Assembly (NCBI GenBank): GCA_010093705.1
Contig: MU006096.1
Span: 488,163-552,162 of the forward strand
Direction: 5' to 3'
Length of the DNA: 64,000 bases
Origin: Patellaria atrata CBS 101060
Taxonomy: Eukaryota > Ascomycota > Dothideomycetes > Patellariales > Patellariaceae
Of the stretch, positions 1 through 10,872 are shown in pieces. The notes under the pieces were generated by a model. The model did no database searches. It saw nothing but the letters and a program-made list of their open reading frames with translations, and was not told the origin of the DNA. Position numbers and translations under genes: made by a program. Every line of letters starts with the position of its first letter. Position 1 is the first letter of the stretch.

Positions 1-203
1 CTAGGAGCCTCCGGCGACTTCTTTGCTTCCTCTAAATAGTGTGATGCGTTCTGGCGGATAGTATTTGACGATCGAGGGTCATAAATTGCTTGTAAGGCTT
101 GGAGAATCTTTAATAAATCTTCAGGGTCAGGATCGGGTTTGCCATTTAGACGCCCGTTAGATTGATGACCAGGCTGTAGTGTGGTTGTCCCAGCCTGATC
201 CAT
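1..203 (-). CDS. Partial exportin/karyopherin-beta-like protein, N-terminus
   Basis: An open frame runs from an ATG at 201-203 leftwards off the window edge, giving 67 codons. After an 18-residue polar leader the sequence becomes helical (PEDLLKILQALQAIYDPRSS, followed by a TIRQNASHYLEEAKKS-type segment). This is the look of the first HEAT helices of importin-beta superfamily proteins, where a nucleus-encoded receptor binds Ran-GTP. The pattern of a short variable leader followed by 'alternating residues, then Asn/Arg-rich, then LEE.K' resembles fungal MSN5/exportin-5. The rest of the gene, and therefore any Ran-binding region, lies outside the window. Family assignment rests on one short stretch and could be another importin-beta member. 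Confidence 0.5.
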   Translation of the reverse strand, partial: MDQAGTTTLQPGHQSNGRLNGKPDPDPEDLLKILQALQAIYDPRSSNTIRQNASHYLEEAKKSPEAP

Positions 204-851
204 ATTTCAGAGAAGGCAAATTTGCGAGAAGCTGTACATGTATGTCAGAAATCATATAAAGATTCTAAGGAGGTAGGGTGCTGAAAAGTTGTGTATGTTT
301 GTTACCTTTATCTTACGGTTGAACAGTGCAAGGGAAATTGTGACAGCCGACAAGTCATCGACTACCGCATAGCACGAGCGCGCAGGTAAGGACGTTTGCT
401 GCGAGCCATAATTATGGTAACAAAGTCGATTGAACATTTTGTGAAGGAAATGTTGGATGCAACACTGGCTTTGGGGCTTCCTTGGCCTTTATCTTTCACA
501 AATACCTCATTATCAAGTTAATGCACCGTGGCTCCATAACGCCGCACAAGAATCGATACCAGCAGACGCGCGCTTCGCCTGATTCGACGCGCTGTCACCT
601 GCTTTAAAGTATTGACCGATGACGATGTCCACATCATTTCATTACCCGTCCGCTTTGCCAAATAGTATCATATACGGAGTATGTATGTACTGTACAGTGA
701 AATGCCCAAAAGAAAATGTACACGTGTAAATGATTTCCGCTTAATGCAATGTTCAACAATCGATACGCCCCCCTAAATAAGCAAAGCTGTGTGCTAACAA
801 CGCTGAGCTATATCTGTACACGTCTCCCTAAGGTAGACTCACCTACACCAC
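204..851. other. Intergenic, exportin 5' side to GH5 3' side
   Basis: No frame longer than about 60 codons looks coding here. The stretch should hold the promoter of the leftward exportin-like gene and the terminator region of the leftward GH5 gene. I see nothing else in it. Confidence 0.6.
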
Positions 852-3298
852 CTACATAACGGTACAAGTCCTTTGCTGGCACTGCTCAAGATAACCCTCT
901 TCTTCGTCTGCGGGTAATAGGGAGCCTTGTTTTCGTTTGACACCTTTTATGGTGATGCTCTGGCTTCCTTCGGCATGCCACCATCTTAGTCTTTGTTGGA
1001 CCGCTTCCCCTTCCTCATCCGTACTGATCTTCCATTTACCGCCGCTGACCTCAACGGTAGTTGCACCCTGAGGAAAGTGGTACTCGGGAAGAAACACTTC
1101 AGTGGGCGCCTCTTCTTTCGTCGAGGACTGGGCGGATAGCGACAATGTAAAGGTGCAGTTGCGAAGGTCAAACCCGTAGGAAACCACATCGCCATGTGTT
1201 GCTATGGGTGTAGGTCGTACATAGGCTTCAGCTGCTCTGAAGCCTACTTGGTCTGGTTTATCACCCGCATCAACATTGGAAGACGAAACCATGTTATCCG
1301 AAGATAAGGTCTGTTTCAGATTCGAAGGTGAAACGCTTGAGGTCTCCGATAACTGACTACGAGAGTAAGATGGAGATTCAGTGATAAAAGACGCGGTCGA
1401 CTCGTTGTTTGGGAACGATACTGGTAATGGTGGATCGTCTAGGGAAAATATAGACAAATCCTCGCCGTTCCATTGATCCCCCCAGTTATGAACATTCTGT
1501 TTTTCTTGTTAGAGGGGCTGCGTCTTGTATCGCTACTGTACTCACGCTAGCAACATATGTCCAGAGGGTGTATCCATTGGCCTTGCTGCCTTCAATAGCA
1601 AAATGATTGGCATCCATCGCAGCAATTTGGCTGCTATAGTTACCAGTCTTATAGGCATATTTATCATCCATGTCATAGGGAATACCGATTTCTGTGAATA
1701 TGCATGGATGTTCTCCCATATAATCGACGCCTTCTTGCCGAATCGCAGATAACTGATCTCGGAAACAGTTTCGAATCGCCGTTTCACCTATCTTGATCGC
1801 AAATGCTGGTGTAAGATACTTGCCTCTCAGAACCCCAAAAACATCTATGTTCCATATGCGGTTCCTAGGTGTCGGTTAGTGAAACTACGAGTCTACTGCG
1901 CTGACTTGTATGAACTTACCACTTTTTCGTGAGTAAGGTTATTCCGTCATAGAAATGTGCAGCAAAGACCATATTCGGATCATCATCTTCAGTGTCTTTG
2001 GTGCTTGGTGGAATTTCCAGGACTGGTGGTTGAAATAACATAATGGTTTTAGGAAAGACTTGTCTGACCATAGATTTGTACTTGCGATAATAATCTAGGA
2101 ACCAGTTATTTGTGAAATACTCATAAGTTATAGTTTTTCCAGATCGCGGATCTTTTGCAAAATAACCCTTTTTGAGGAGCGTATCGGAGGATGGCTCCCA
2201 TATTCCATGCTGAGCCCACAGACAATCCCCAAGCTTCCAATCTGGGTCGCGTTTCCAACCATACTTCGTATCATCATAATCTTTCGGGAGCCATGCGGAT
2301 TTCCCTTGAGGGTCTATAAGTGTACTTCCAGACTTATAGGGACCCATACCACCGAAATCCCAGGTATCGATCTCGCATGCTCGGCCGGAACCAGTCAATA
2401 TTGCTTGCCAGGCCGTTGGGGATGTCCCCTTCCGGAGCTTTTGTTCTCTTGGTACGAGAGTCAAGTCTTGCCATCCAATAAGTCCTCGGTTAGGCTCGTT
2501 CATACTCTCCCATCCAATAATCACATCGTTCTCGAGGCCACCAGTTTCATATATACGTTTGGCTAGATGTTGCAGTGCACCGATATAATGATCTTGTAGA
2601 TAATCCTGGATGTTTTTCCCATCTATAATCGCTTTCGGAGCAAAGTCCTTACCTCCAAAGAAAAGGGTGAAGATAGTCTGGCACGCGAGGCGCTGATAGT
2701 TCGTAGCCCATATCATCTTCGGGAAATTTTCGGGTTCAGGATAAGTATTATGAACCAGAGCAGCTTCTGTAATGTCAAAAGCGCGTGGATTCAGTCCACA
2801 GGCATAAACAGTCCACATAGGTGCCCCTGAGCCACCTGTAAATCTCGACCACTAGGCACAACGTCAGGAGATGGGTCAAAGCTTGTCAAATTCCGATGAA
2901 TTGTGTTTACATACAACATCTTGATGAGGGTCCATGAAAACATAGAATCCATAATTCCTAGCAAGCCGTAGTATCGAGATTGTGTGCTGTATCCATTCCT
3001 CATCGTACTTCTTCGGTCCAGCTGCCTCAATTGCCTCCCACGTAAAAACATAACGAATCATATTATATCCCCATCTTCTTAGCCTCGAGAAGTGTGTATG
3101 TGCATCATCCACGCTGAAAGGGCGTCCGACAAAAGAAACATTATCACCATCGAAGAAGTCATCTAGGATGTGTGAGGGCTGATCCGGATTTGCGGGAAAT
3201 TTGGCGTCTGCTGCAGCATTTATGCCATGTATGGTAACTTCTCGATTGTGACTATCTCTGAATATCCGACCCTCAATCCGAAGCTGTAGGGGTGCCAT
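852..3298 (-). CDS. GH5 glycosidase, ergosteryl-beta-glucosidase/endoglycoceramidase type (GH5_12)
   Basis: Four exons on the minus strand: 2915-3298, 1920-2851, 1546-1864 and 852-1496. All joins keep frame and give 759 aa. The longest open frame starts at a GTG, so the first ATG (3298) is used. The acid/base Glu is in WESMNEPNRG and the nucleophile Glu in FTEIGIPYD, both hallmarks of clan A GH5. The WSRFTGGSGAP motif after the first intron matches the fungal glucosylceramide/ergosteryl-glucoside hydrolase subfamily (EGCrP2/Egh1). These enzymes remove glucose from ergosteryl-beta-glucoside inside the cell and help vacuole homeostasis. There is no signal peptide, which fits. The C-terminal part (about residues 550-759) is a Ser-rich linker plus a beta domain. 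The protein ends in CTVM, a farnesylation-type CaaX box. Confidence 0.9.
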
Positions 3299-3764
3299 AT
3301 GGTACAGAAACAAAGGAGAATGCGAAAGCGTTGACACGGCTTTAGGTATCTAAACGCTGCGTTCGGGGGTAACGCTTGATATTACGGGTATAGGAACTAT
3401 TTAGGACCACTTTTCTAGTTTGAAGATTACAGAAGCAGGTATTGCTGGCGGACTGTGTATAAGAGTGAGGGAATAATGAAGAGGGCGTCATGCTCGCAAG
3501 GTCTACCGCGTGAGGCAAGAATTGTGTTTGGGGTGTTTGTTACCGTCTGGCTTGGCAAAGTTGGCCTCTTTGTTCAAAGGTGGCATCATTTTGGGAACCA
3601 TAGAACCCGCATCATACCTTCGACAGATTTGCCAGATGGCCTAATTCCACCGTACTTCTCGTCATATTTTAGATTTCATCGACGCTTTCCTCCCTTTCTT
3701 TTTTTCTTTTTTTCATCTCTCTCAAGATTAGTACAAAGGTTCCTGCACATTCCAAATTGGCGTC
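3299..3764. promoter_or_regulatory. Shared promoter region of GH5 and DNAJC3-like genes
   Basis: The stretch lies between two divergently transcribed genes. A pyrimidine-rich tract around 3688-3722, of the kind found just before fungal start codons, precedes the plus-strand gene. No coding content is evident. Confidence 0.5.
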
Positions 3765-5398
3765 ATGATCATCCGGTCTTATCCCTTAGCTATAGGAGCT
3801 GCTCTCCTATATACAGCTCCTCTCGTTTCGGGCCTCTCTTGTGAGCCCTCTGCAGATGTACCTCTTTCACATCTAATCACGTCGGCCAATGCGAACCTAG
3901 CGGCCGGGAATGCTCAAGACGCACTCACCTGCTTCGATATCGCCGTTTCCCGAGATCCCCAGAGCTACCTCACATTGTTCAAGCGTGGCGCAACATACCT
4001 TTCTCTAGGGAGAACTACCCAGGCGTTACAAGACTTCGACAAGGCATTGGTGATCAAACCCGACTTCGAAGGAGCACTGCTGCAGAGAGCCAAACTCAAA
4101 AGCCGGGCCGGTGACTGGGTTGGAGCGAAAAGGGACTATAAAGCTGCTGGAAAAATCGATGGGCCAGAAATTGCGGAGATAGAAGAGGCGCAAGTAGCAG
4201 TGTCTCTCGCTGCGGAGGCTGAAAGAAACGGTGATTGGGAAAGATGCGTCACTCAGGCAGGGACGGCCATACTTGTCGCTGGCGGGGCGCTAGATATTCG
4301 AAGAACTCGGGCGAAATGCCGATTAGAGAAGGGAGAAGTAGCAGAGGCCCTCAATGATATTCAGCATGTGCTCCAGATGACGGGGTCGACCGAACCGCAC
4401 CTCCAGATCTCTGCTATGATGTTCTATTCATTAGGAGAGACGGATAAAGGTCTATCGCAAATCAGGAAGTGCCTTCAATCGGATCCTGATTCAAAAGTGT
4501 GCAGAAAACTCATGAGGTCAGAGAAAAGTGTGGATAAATCTTTGAAGAAAGTTAGAACATTTAGGGAGAAGAGACAGTTTAACAGCGCAGTGAAGTTGCT
4601 CATCCCTACAGGAGAGGAGCCTGGTTTGATTCAGGAGGTCAAGGATGAGGTCAAGTCCCTGCAAAAAGAAGGTTGGATCCACGATAAAGCTCCAAATGGG
4701 CTATTAGGCGATCTCTATGAAATGGCGTGTGAGGCATATGTTGAAGTAAGCCTCCGAGAGTATCAATAAAGCGCAAGAATCCACTGACACACTCCTAGAT
4801 GAATAACCACAAACGAGCCGAACCCTGGTGCAACGAAGCACTCACATACAATCCCACATGCCTTCATGCTCTACTGTCTAAGGCACAACGACAGATTGAT
4901 GCGGACGATTTTGAGCCTGCAATCTCGACTTTGAACCAGGCGAAAGAGCATCATCAAAATGACCGAAAGATCCAAGAAATGCTCCAAAATGCCCATACTC
5001 TTCTAAAACGCTCGAAACAGAAGGACTATTATAAGGTCCTTGGTGTCTCTAGGGATGCGGATGAGAGGACTATTAAAAAGGCGTATAGAAATCTTTCGAA
5101 ATTATTCCATCCCGATAAAGCTTCACAACAAGGGTTAAGCAAGGAAGAGTCGGAAAAGAAAATGGGCGCCATTAACGAAGCTTATGAGGTTCTCAAGGAC
5201 CCTGAACTTAGAGCACGGTTCGACCGTGGTGATGACCCAAATAATCCAGAGGGTCAGGGCAATCCCTTCCAAGGCTCACCGTTCGGTGGTGGTCAACAAT
5301 TCTTCTTTCAACAGGGCGGGTTTTCAGGGGGAGGATTCCCAGGTGGTGGATTCCCAGGGGGTGGAGGAGGGAGTCAGTTCAAGTTCAACTTCGGTTGA
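3765..5398 (+). CDS. ER-lumen TPR/DnaJ co-chaperone (DNAJC3/p58IPK-like)
   Basis: Two exons, 3765-4745 and 4799-5398, encode 526 aa. The 53-nt intron is phase 0. Residues 1-24 form a signal peptide ending near LVSGLS. About 350 residues of tetratricopeptide repeats follow (for example LFKRGATYLSLGRTTQALQD). A J domain at about residues 403-470 contains the HPD tripeptide in LFHPDKAS, and a Gly/Phe-rich tail ends the protein. The order signal peptide, TPRs, J domain is diagnostic of the DNAJC3 family. Members hand misfolded lumenal proteins to the BiP/Kar2 Hsp70 and are induced by ER stress. I see no KDEL-like retention signal at the C-terminus; the protein ends in FKFNFG. Confidence 0.93.
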
Positions 5399-6002
5399 GG
5401 GATGTCGCAATGTCTCTAACAGCATTAAAGGGTGTTTCGGAGTACTCTACCTAGTGGTGGCGTCTTTTGCATATACCTTATGTATTTCTAGACCAGAGAG
5501 CTCCCGTTGATATCCTCATCAAGGAGCCTAGTGAGAGAAACAAAATTCTTAAGATTCAATCACTCTTCTACAACTCAGCTACTTCCAGGGCTGGAATTTG
5601 GGTTCTTTTGAGCAAGACTATCCTCTACATGGACGCGCCTATGATTCAGACTACACGTTACCCCTGCATCTCAGTACGGTAGAGGGGTCCTTGGGTCCGA
5701 TAGCCACTGTATCGACGTAGCTATCAGTGCTGTACACCTGACCACGATGTCTCATACTGTAAACTTGAAGATTTATTACGAGAGATGGACGCACCGCTTG
5801 GGCGACAGCCTTGATCATACACCTATATCAAGCCCTATCACTGCCCCGATGATAAGCACCTGATCAGGACTCATCCTCTAACCTTCTCACTGAATACCTT
5901 CATCTCAACCCAACATTCTTTGTGCATGAACTCGTCCATATCATTATCGAGCAATATACTATAGTATTAGAGACCTGTTAGTCCAGCTCACTGCTCTACG
6001 CA
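5399..6002. other. Intergenic, no gene seen
   Basis: This is the 3' region of the DNAJC3-like gene and the upstream region of the RNase T2 gene. It has short frames only and no recognisable repeats. Confidence 0.6.
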
Positions 6003-7473
6003 ATGGCGTTACCAGCGCAGAACCTCCACGAAGGCCGCGTCCTCCCTAACGGCGCGTTTGAGTATCTCTCCAGAATAGCTTCATCTCTTCCCTCTATACA
6101 ATCGTTCAGTAAGCTCGCCTTCGGCGGGGCTCAGGTACTCCTGGGTTCCGAGACCCAAGTTCCCCTGGGCCGCTCTTCAGGCTACAGCTGCCCACACCCA
6201 CAGTTAAGCTGTCACAACACGAGCGTGGTGGAAAATACATGCTGCTTCAACTATCCAGGGGGTCAGATGCTCCAGACCCAGTTCTGGGATACACATCCGG
6301 TAACGGGACCGGTCGATTCATGGACGGTGCATGGATTGTGGTATGTGTGATCGGACCAGGCTAAAAGAGCTCTACGGTCGTGTTGCCCCTTGTGTTAATG
6401 ATGATATAGGCCAGATAAATGCGACGGCACCTACGAAGCGAACTGCGATTCTTCACGCGCTTACGGGAACATATCTGCTATCTTGACTTCATTCAACAAG
6501 ACCGAGCTTGTGTCATATATGCGCACCTACTGGAAGGACTACAAGGGTAACGATGATGATCTATGGAAACACGAATGGAGTAAGCACGGCACATGCGTGT
6601 CGACGCTCGAGACGAAATGCTTTACCGACTACACAGCAACGGAAGAAGTGGTGGATTACTTCGAAAAGACTATCGAACTATTCAAGAAGTTACCCTCTTA
6701 TGAGGTTCGTGACCTTCCTTTACTTTCCTACTCCCACTTGTGTTCCTCCTCTAACTCTATTACAGTGGCTCGCCTCATTTGACATCGTCCCCTCTTATAC
6801 CCGCACATACGATCGCCGCGCCATACAAGAAGCCCTGAGCACCCACCACGGCGCTCCTGTGACCCTTGGCTGCCGCTACGGTGCTCTTCAAGAGATCTGG
6901 TATCATTACGCTGTACGTGGCTCTTTACAATCCGGTATGTTTGTGCCCGAATTACCGGATGGAATGAAGTCTACCTGTCCACAAACCGGAATCCGGTACC
7001 TCCCTAAGAGCCATGACAGACCAGGACGGCCAACAGGTACTACAACAACTACCGGAGCATTACCCACAGGGACCGGCGGTGCGTTTGAAGGGCGGGGGAT
7101 CCTGAACGTGGAGATGGCATCTGGCGGGGAGAAAGGCTGCATCATCAGCAAAGGGACATGGTACACTGGCGGACGATGTGCCACCTTCAAAGCGGAAAAA
7201 AAAAGCCGTGGTGATGGTAGCAGGAATGACGACGATGATAACGAGCGCGGGTTCACCCTGTCCTCTCGTCGTGGCAAATGTGGTATCGCGCATTCCGCAC
7301 TTGTCTGTGGACCCGGCGTTTCCGCCACACGCTTCACCAATAAAGGAGGTCTTTTAGCGGTAGAAGGTAACACGACATTCTATGCGGAAGAGGTTCCAAG
7401 GCATTCTGTGCAGGAGAAAGTATTCACGGATGAAAGAGACCAAGAATTAGGAATCCGGTGGAAGGGGGTATGA
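6003..7473 (+). CDS. Ribonuclease T2-like protein (RNY1-type)
   Basis: Three exons, 6003-6340, 6410-6704 and 6766-7473, encode 446 aa. Both RNase T2 active-site blocks are present: WTVHGLWPDKC (CAS I, rebuilt across intron 1) and HEWSKHGTC (CAS II). T2 enzymes are base-nonspecific, acid RNases that act in the vacuole or outside the cell. The cysteines between them (SCPHPQLSCHN, CCFNYPGG) are the usual disulfide positions. After the catalytic domain comes a Thr/Gly/Pro linker and a C-terminal domain of about 130 residues (GRCATF, RRGKCGIAHSALVCG), as in fungal RNY1 proteins. The predicted N-terminus lacks a convincing signal peptide, so an upstream start or exon could have been missed. Confidence 0.9.
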
Positions 7474-7934
7474 TTTCCAAGTGAGTATATTACTGATCTG
7501 GTGATGAAGAGGTACGTTTAGATCTACAGCCGTCTGAGATTGGTAATATTGTGACAGGGGAGTTGATACGATGCATTTCAGTTTTGGCAGTGCGGCACTA
7601 GTATAATTATACAATTTTGACTGCAATGTCTCCTTCTCTTGGGTCAGAACTACAAACCAACCAGATCATAGAACCTCTTTTGTTTTTCATTTTCTATGAA
7701 GTTCATTCTTCTTCCCTACGATAATAATATGTTCTGGGTAAAAGCCCAAAGTGCTAACACCCCTCATTCCTCAGGAAATATGCCACCAATCAGAACCACA
7801 GAACCGAGTTTACGAGAAGATCACGGGGATGACGGGAGGTGATGGATTGTCTCTCCTATATCTTCTCATCTCCTACACATTATGGATACTGTAGGTAACT
7901 CAGACGCTTCCGTTATACATCAATTCTCTCCAAA
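7474..7934. other. Intergenic, upstream of GH43
   Basis: No coding frame. The part next to the GH43 start should contain its promoter. I found no motif I could assign. Confidence 0.5.
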
Positions 7935-9479
7935 ATGTTGCTCTTTAGCCCGGTCCTTTCGTTGCTAGCGCTCTCTGTCGTCGGACAACAATTCACGAAT
8001 CCTGTACTATGGGAGGATCTTGCTGATACCGACGTAATTCGAGTCAATGACACTTATTATCTTACTTCTTCAACAATGCACTATTCCCCTGGTGCACCGA
8101 TCCTCCGATCATACGATCTCGTCAACTGGGAATACATCTCTCATGCTGTCCCTCGTCTGGACTGGGGCTCAAAGTATGACCTTACTGGTGGACAACGAGC
8201 GTACGTTGAAGGGATCTGGGCGTCAACATTCAACTATCGCAAGAGTTCGCGAACTTACTACTGGCTCGGTTGCATTCGTGGCTCTAACACTCAAATCTAC
8301 ACGGCACCGGCCGCAGAGGGTCCCTGGAGTAGGAAAGGCACCATTAGCAACTGCTACTATGATGCAGGCCTTCTCGTCGATCCCGATACCGATATCATGT
8401 ATGTCGCTTACGGAAACACCCAACTCAGCGTCGCACAGCTCTCCTCCGACGGCCTTAGTCAGGCACGCACTCAAAATGTTTTCAACTCCCCCTCAAACAT
8501 CGGAACCCTCGAGGGAAGTAGATTCTATAAACGCAACGGAAACTACTATATCTTTGTAACTAAACCCGCTAACGGACAATACGTTCTTAAAGCTAGTAGT
8601 CCCTGGGGACCCTATACTTCCAAACAGCTATTATTCAACATCCAGACTCCAATCGCAGGTGGTGGGATTCCTCATCAAGGTGGTCTCGTGGAGACTCAGA
8701 ATGGGGTTTGGTACTACATGGCCTTTGTAGATTCTTATCCCGGCGGCCGTATCCCGGTGCTTGCACCTATAACTTGGGACTCTGACGGCTTTCCCGTAAT
8801 TCAAACTGTCAATGGGGGTTGGGGTGCTTCGTATCCCTATCCTCTTCCAAAACGGGTGCTTGAGTCTCCTGTTGGTACGGATACGTTCAACTCAACTTCT
8901 TTGAGCCATCATTGGGAATGGAACCACAACCCCGAAATCTCGAAGTTCAGCGTTGGTGCTGGTCTAAAACTGGAGACAGTGACCGTGACGAATGATCTTT
9001 ACGTAGCACGAAATACAGTCTCGCGTCGCATCCTAGGTCCTGCTTCGACCGCAACGATTGTGCTCGACTACTCAGGAATGAAACAAGGAGACCGCGCAGG
9101 GCTAGCTCTTCTCCGCGATCAGTCTGCTTGGATTGGGATCAAGAATGACAGCGGCACATTCCGTGTGATCATGGTCAACGGTGTTGCTATGAACAGCAAC
9201 TGGTCCACCAGAAGCACTGGCTCGGAAGTTTCTGCTACAACGGTGACAGGTGGTAAAATCTGGCTTCGAGCATCTGCCGATATTCGGCCCGGTTCTGGGA
9301 GACAAGGAAGGTTTTCTTACAGTACAGATGGTAAGACTTTTACAACATTTGGAAATGCGCTGGTGATGAACAATGATTGGCATTTTTTTATGGGATATCG
9401 ATTCGCGGTTTTCAATTATGCTACTACTTCTTTAGGAGGGGAGGTCATAGTTGAGGAGTTTACTTTGACTGCGGCATAA
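7935..9479 (+). CDS. Secreted GH43 beta-xylosidase/alpha-arabinofuranosidase-type enzyme
   Basis: A single exon encodes 514 aa with an N-terminal signal peptide (LLFSPVLSLLALSVVGQQ). The five-bladed propeller of GH43 is indicated by FTNPVLWEDLADTDVIR (catalytic base Asp), YYDAGLLVDPDTDIMYV (pKa-modulating Asp) and GTLEGSRFYKRNGNYYIF (general-acid Glu). Residues from about 320 on form a beta-sandwich C-terminal domain (DNDWHFFMGYRFAVFNYAT-type ending) found in the xylosidase branch of GH43. The enzyme should trim xylose or arabinose from plant cell-wall xylan oligosaccharides outside the cell. It could work with the GH62 enzyme at 40,660-41,658. Substrate cannot be fixed from sequence alone. 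Confidence 0.92.
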   Translation: MLLFSPVLSLLALSVVGQQFTNPVLWEDLADTDVIRVNDTYYLTSSTMHYSPGAPILRSYDLVNWEYISHAVPRLDWGSKYDLTGGQRAYVEGIWASTFNYRKSSRTYYWLGCIRGSNTQIYTAPAAEGPWSRKGTISNCYYDAGLLVDPDTDIMYVAYGNTQLSVAQLSSDGLSQARTQNVFNSPSNIGTLEGSRFYKRNGNYYIFVTKPANGQYVLKASSPWGPYTSKQLLFNIQTPIAGGGIPHQGGLVETQNGVWYYMAFVDSYPGGRIPVLAPITWDSDGFPVIQTVNGGWGASYPYPLPKRVLESPVGTDTFNSTSLSHHWEWNHNPEISKFSVGAGLKLETVTVTNDLYVARNTVSRRILGPASTATIVLDYSGMKQGDRAGLALLRDQSAWIGIKNDSGTFRVIMVNGVAMNSNWSTRSTGSEVSATTVTGGKIWLRASADIRPGSGRQGRFSYSTDGKTFTTFGNALVMNNDWHFFMGYRFAVFNYATTSLGGEVIVEEFTLTAA

Positions 9480-9924
9480 CTTCAAATTTGGCCAGTAAAA
9501 ATATACGAGGCCTTGGAAACTTTATGGTGGCTAGATGTTGTATGCTGCTAAGTTCACCGCATATGTGATCTTGTGATGAAGGTTGATAGATGCTTCTGAG
9601 GTCTGGCAAAGCTTGTGTTGAGATGATCGATCTATAATTTATCCAGTATATCTGACTTCCTAACATAGAACTTAGATTCAATCTCATGGTGTACCATCTT
9701 AAAAGTTCCGGTCCGTCTCTCGCAATAATGTTGCTAACCTCTTTAGGTAGTCGGGATCAGCGTTGGGATTTCAATTCCGGGGAAAGCCCGAATTACCTCA
9801 TCGTCCTAAGGTATCCCAAGTGGTGTGATAATTCGACAACAATACATTCAGCTAGAGCCACAGAAGAGAAATATAGCCTCAATCTCTTTCTTGCTACAAT
9901 TGCTAAATCAAACCCTCGCTGTTG
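9480..9924. other. Intergenic, between GH43 and PNPOx
   Basis: Contains only a 79-codon frame (9686-9925) without domain-like composition. I regard the stretch as the 3' flank of GH43 and the promoter of the next gene. Confidence 0.5.
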
Positions 9925-10680
9925 ATGCTTCTACCGCCTAGGCGCAACCTTCTACCTCTCCTCCGCACAATGTCAACCACCAGCAGCCTCAGCCCGCCTC
10001 AAAAACTAATCTTCGCCCCCGGCCGCACAAACTCCACCCACCAAGCCGAGCAATACACGAAAGGCTCCTTGGACTCCTCTCAACTCCTGCCAGACCCCCT
10101 CGCCCAGTTCCACCGCTGGTTCACCCACGCTCGCGAATCCGCCGTGCACCAGCCCGAAACTCTCACCTTCAGCACCGCGCATCTTCCCTCCGGCCGTGTC
10201 TCCGCGCGGACCGTCTATCTCAAAGAGCTTGACGCCCGTGGCTTCGTCATCTACTCGAACTGGGGCACCTCGCGCAAAGCGGCTGACGTGGCCAGCAATC
10301 CGCACGCGGCGATGACGTTTTGGTGGCACGAGCTCGAGCGGCAGGTGAGAGTGGAAGGGAAGGTGGAGAGGTTGGGTAAGAAGGAGAGTCAGGTGTATTT
10401 TGATACGCGGATACGAGGGAGCAGGATTGGAGCGTGGGCGAGCCGACAGAGCGAGGTGTTGAGGGGACGGGAGGAGTTAGAGGAGAGGGTTAGTGAGGTG
10501 GAGAGCACATTTCAGGGGGTGGAGAAGATTCCGGTGCCTGAGTTTTGGGGGGGTTTGAGGGTCGTGCCTGAAGTGATTGAGTTTTGGCAGGGGAGGGAGA
10601 GTAGGTTGCATGATCGGTTTAGGTACACGAGGGGGGGGGAAGAGGATAAGGTATGGGTTAAGGAGAGACTCAGTCCATAG
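9925..10680 (+). CDS. PDX3: Pyridoxamine/pyridoxine 5'-phosphate oxidase
   Basis: A single exon encodes 251 aa. The first ATG is 9925; a second at 9970 would remove a basic leader that could be mitochondrial. Recognisable blocks are SARTVYLKELDARGFVIYSNW, KAADVASNPHAAMTFWW and WQGRESRLHDRFRYTR. They correspond to the FMN-binding split barrel and the C-terminal dimerisation segment that binds the PLP phosphate. The enzyme oxidises pyridoxine- or pyridoxamine-5'-phosphate to pyridoxal phosphate, the last step of vitamin B6 salvage. Length fits the family (about 230-260 aa). Confidence 0.94.
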   Translation: MLLPPRRNLLPLLRTMSTTSSLSPPQKLIFAPGRTNSTHQAEQYTKGSLDSSQLLPDPLAQFHRWFTHARESAVHQPETLTFSTAHLPSGRVSARTVYLKELDARGFVIYSNWGTSRKAADVASNPHAAMTFWWHELERQVRVEGKVERLGKKESQVYFDTRIRGSRIGAWASRQSEVLRGREELEERVSEVESTFQGVEKIPVPEFWGGLRVVPEVIEFWQGRESRLHDRFRYTRGGEEDKVWVKERLSP

Positions 10681-10872
10681 TGTCAGCCTCATCTTAATCT
10701 GATATCTGATGAATATTTGTCTCACGTGCACTCGATCTCTTTGGACATGAGAAGGAACATATAGAGGAGCATTTTATGTTTAATCAATGCTTGAATATAA
10801 CCACAAAAGGACGATGTTCAATACCTTGTGTTACTCTTTCTCCATTCATTCATAGAGAAGCTTCTCCAAACA

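Noticed and set aside
3455-3844. 129-codon frame at the DNAJC3-like start
   Set aside because: It spans the promoter and overlaps the true start in another frame. Low-complexity Phe/Ser-rich product.
9686-9925. 79-codon plus-strand frame before PDX3
   Set aside because: No domain, poor composition, and it lies where the PDX3 promoter is expected.
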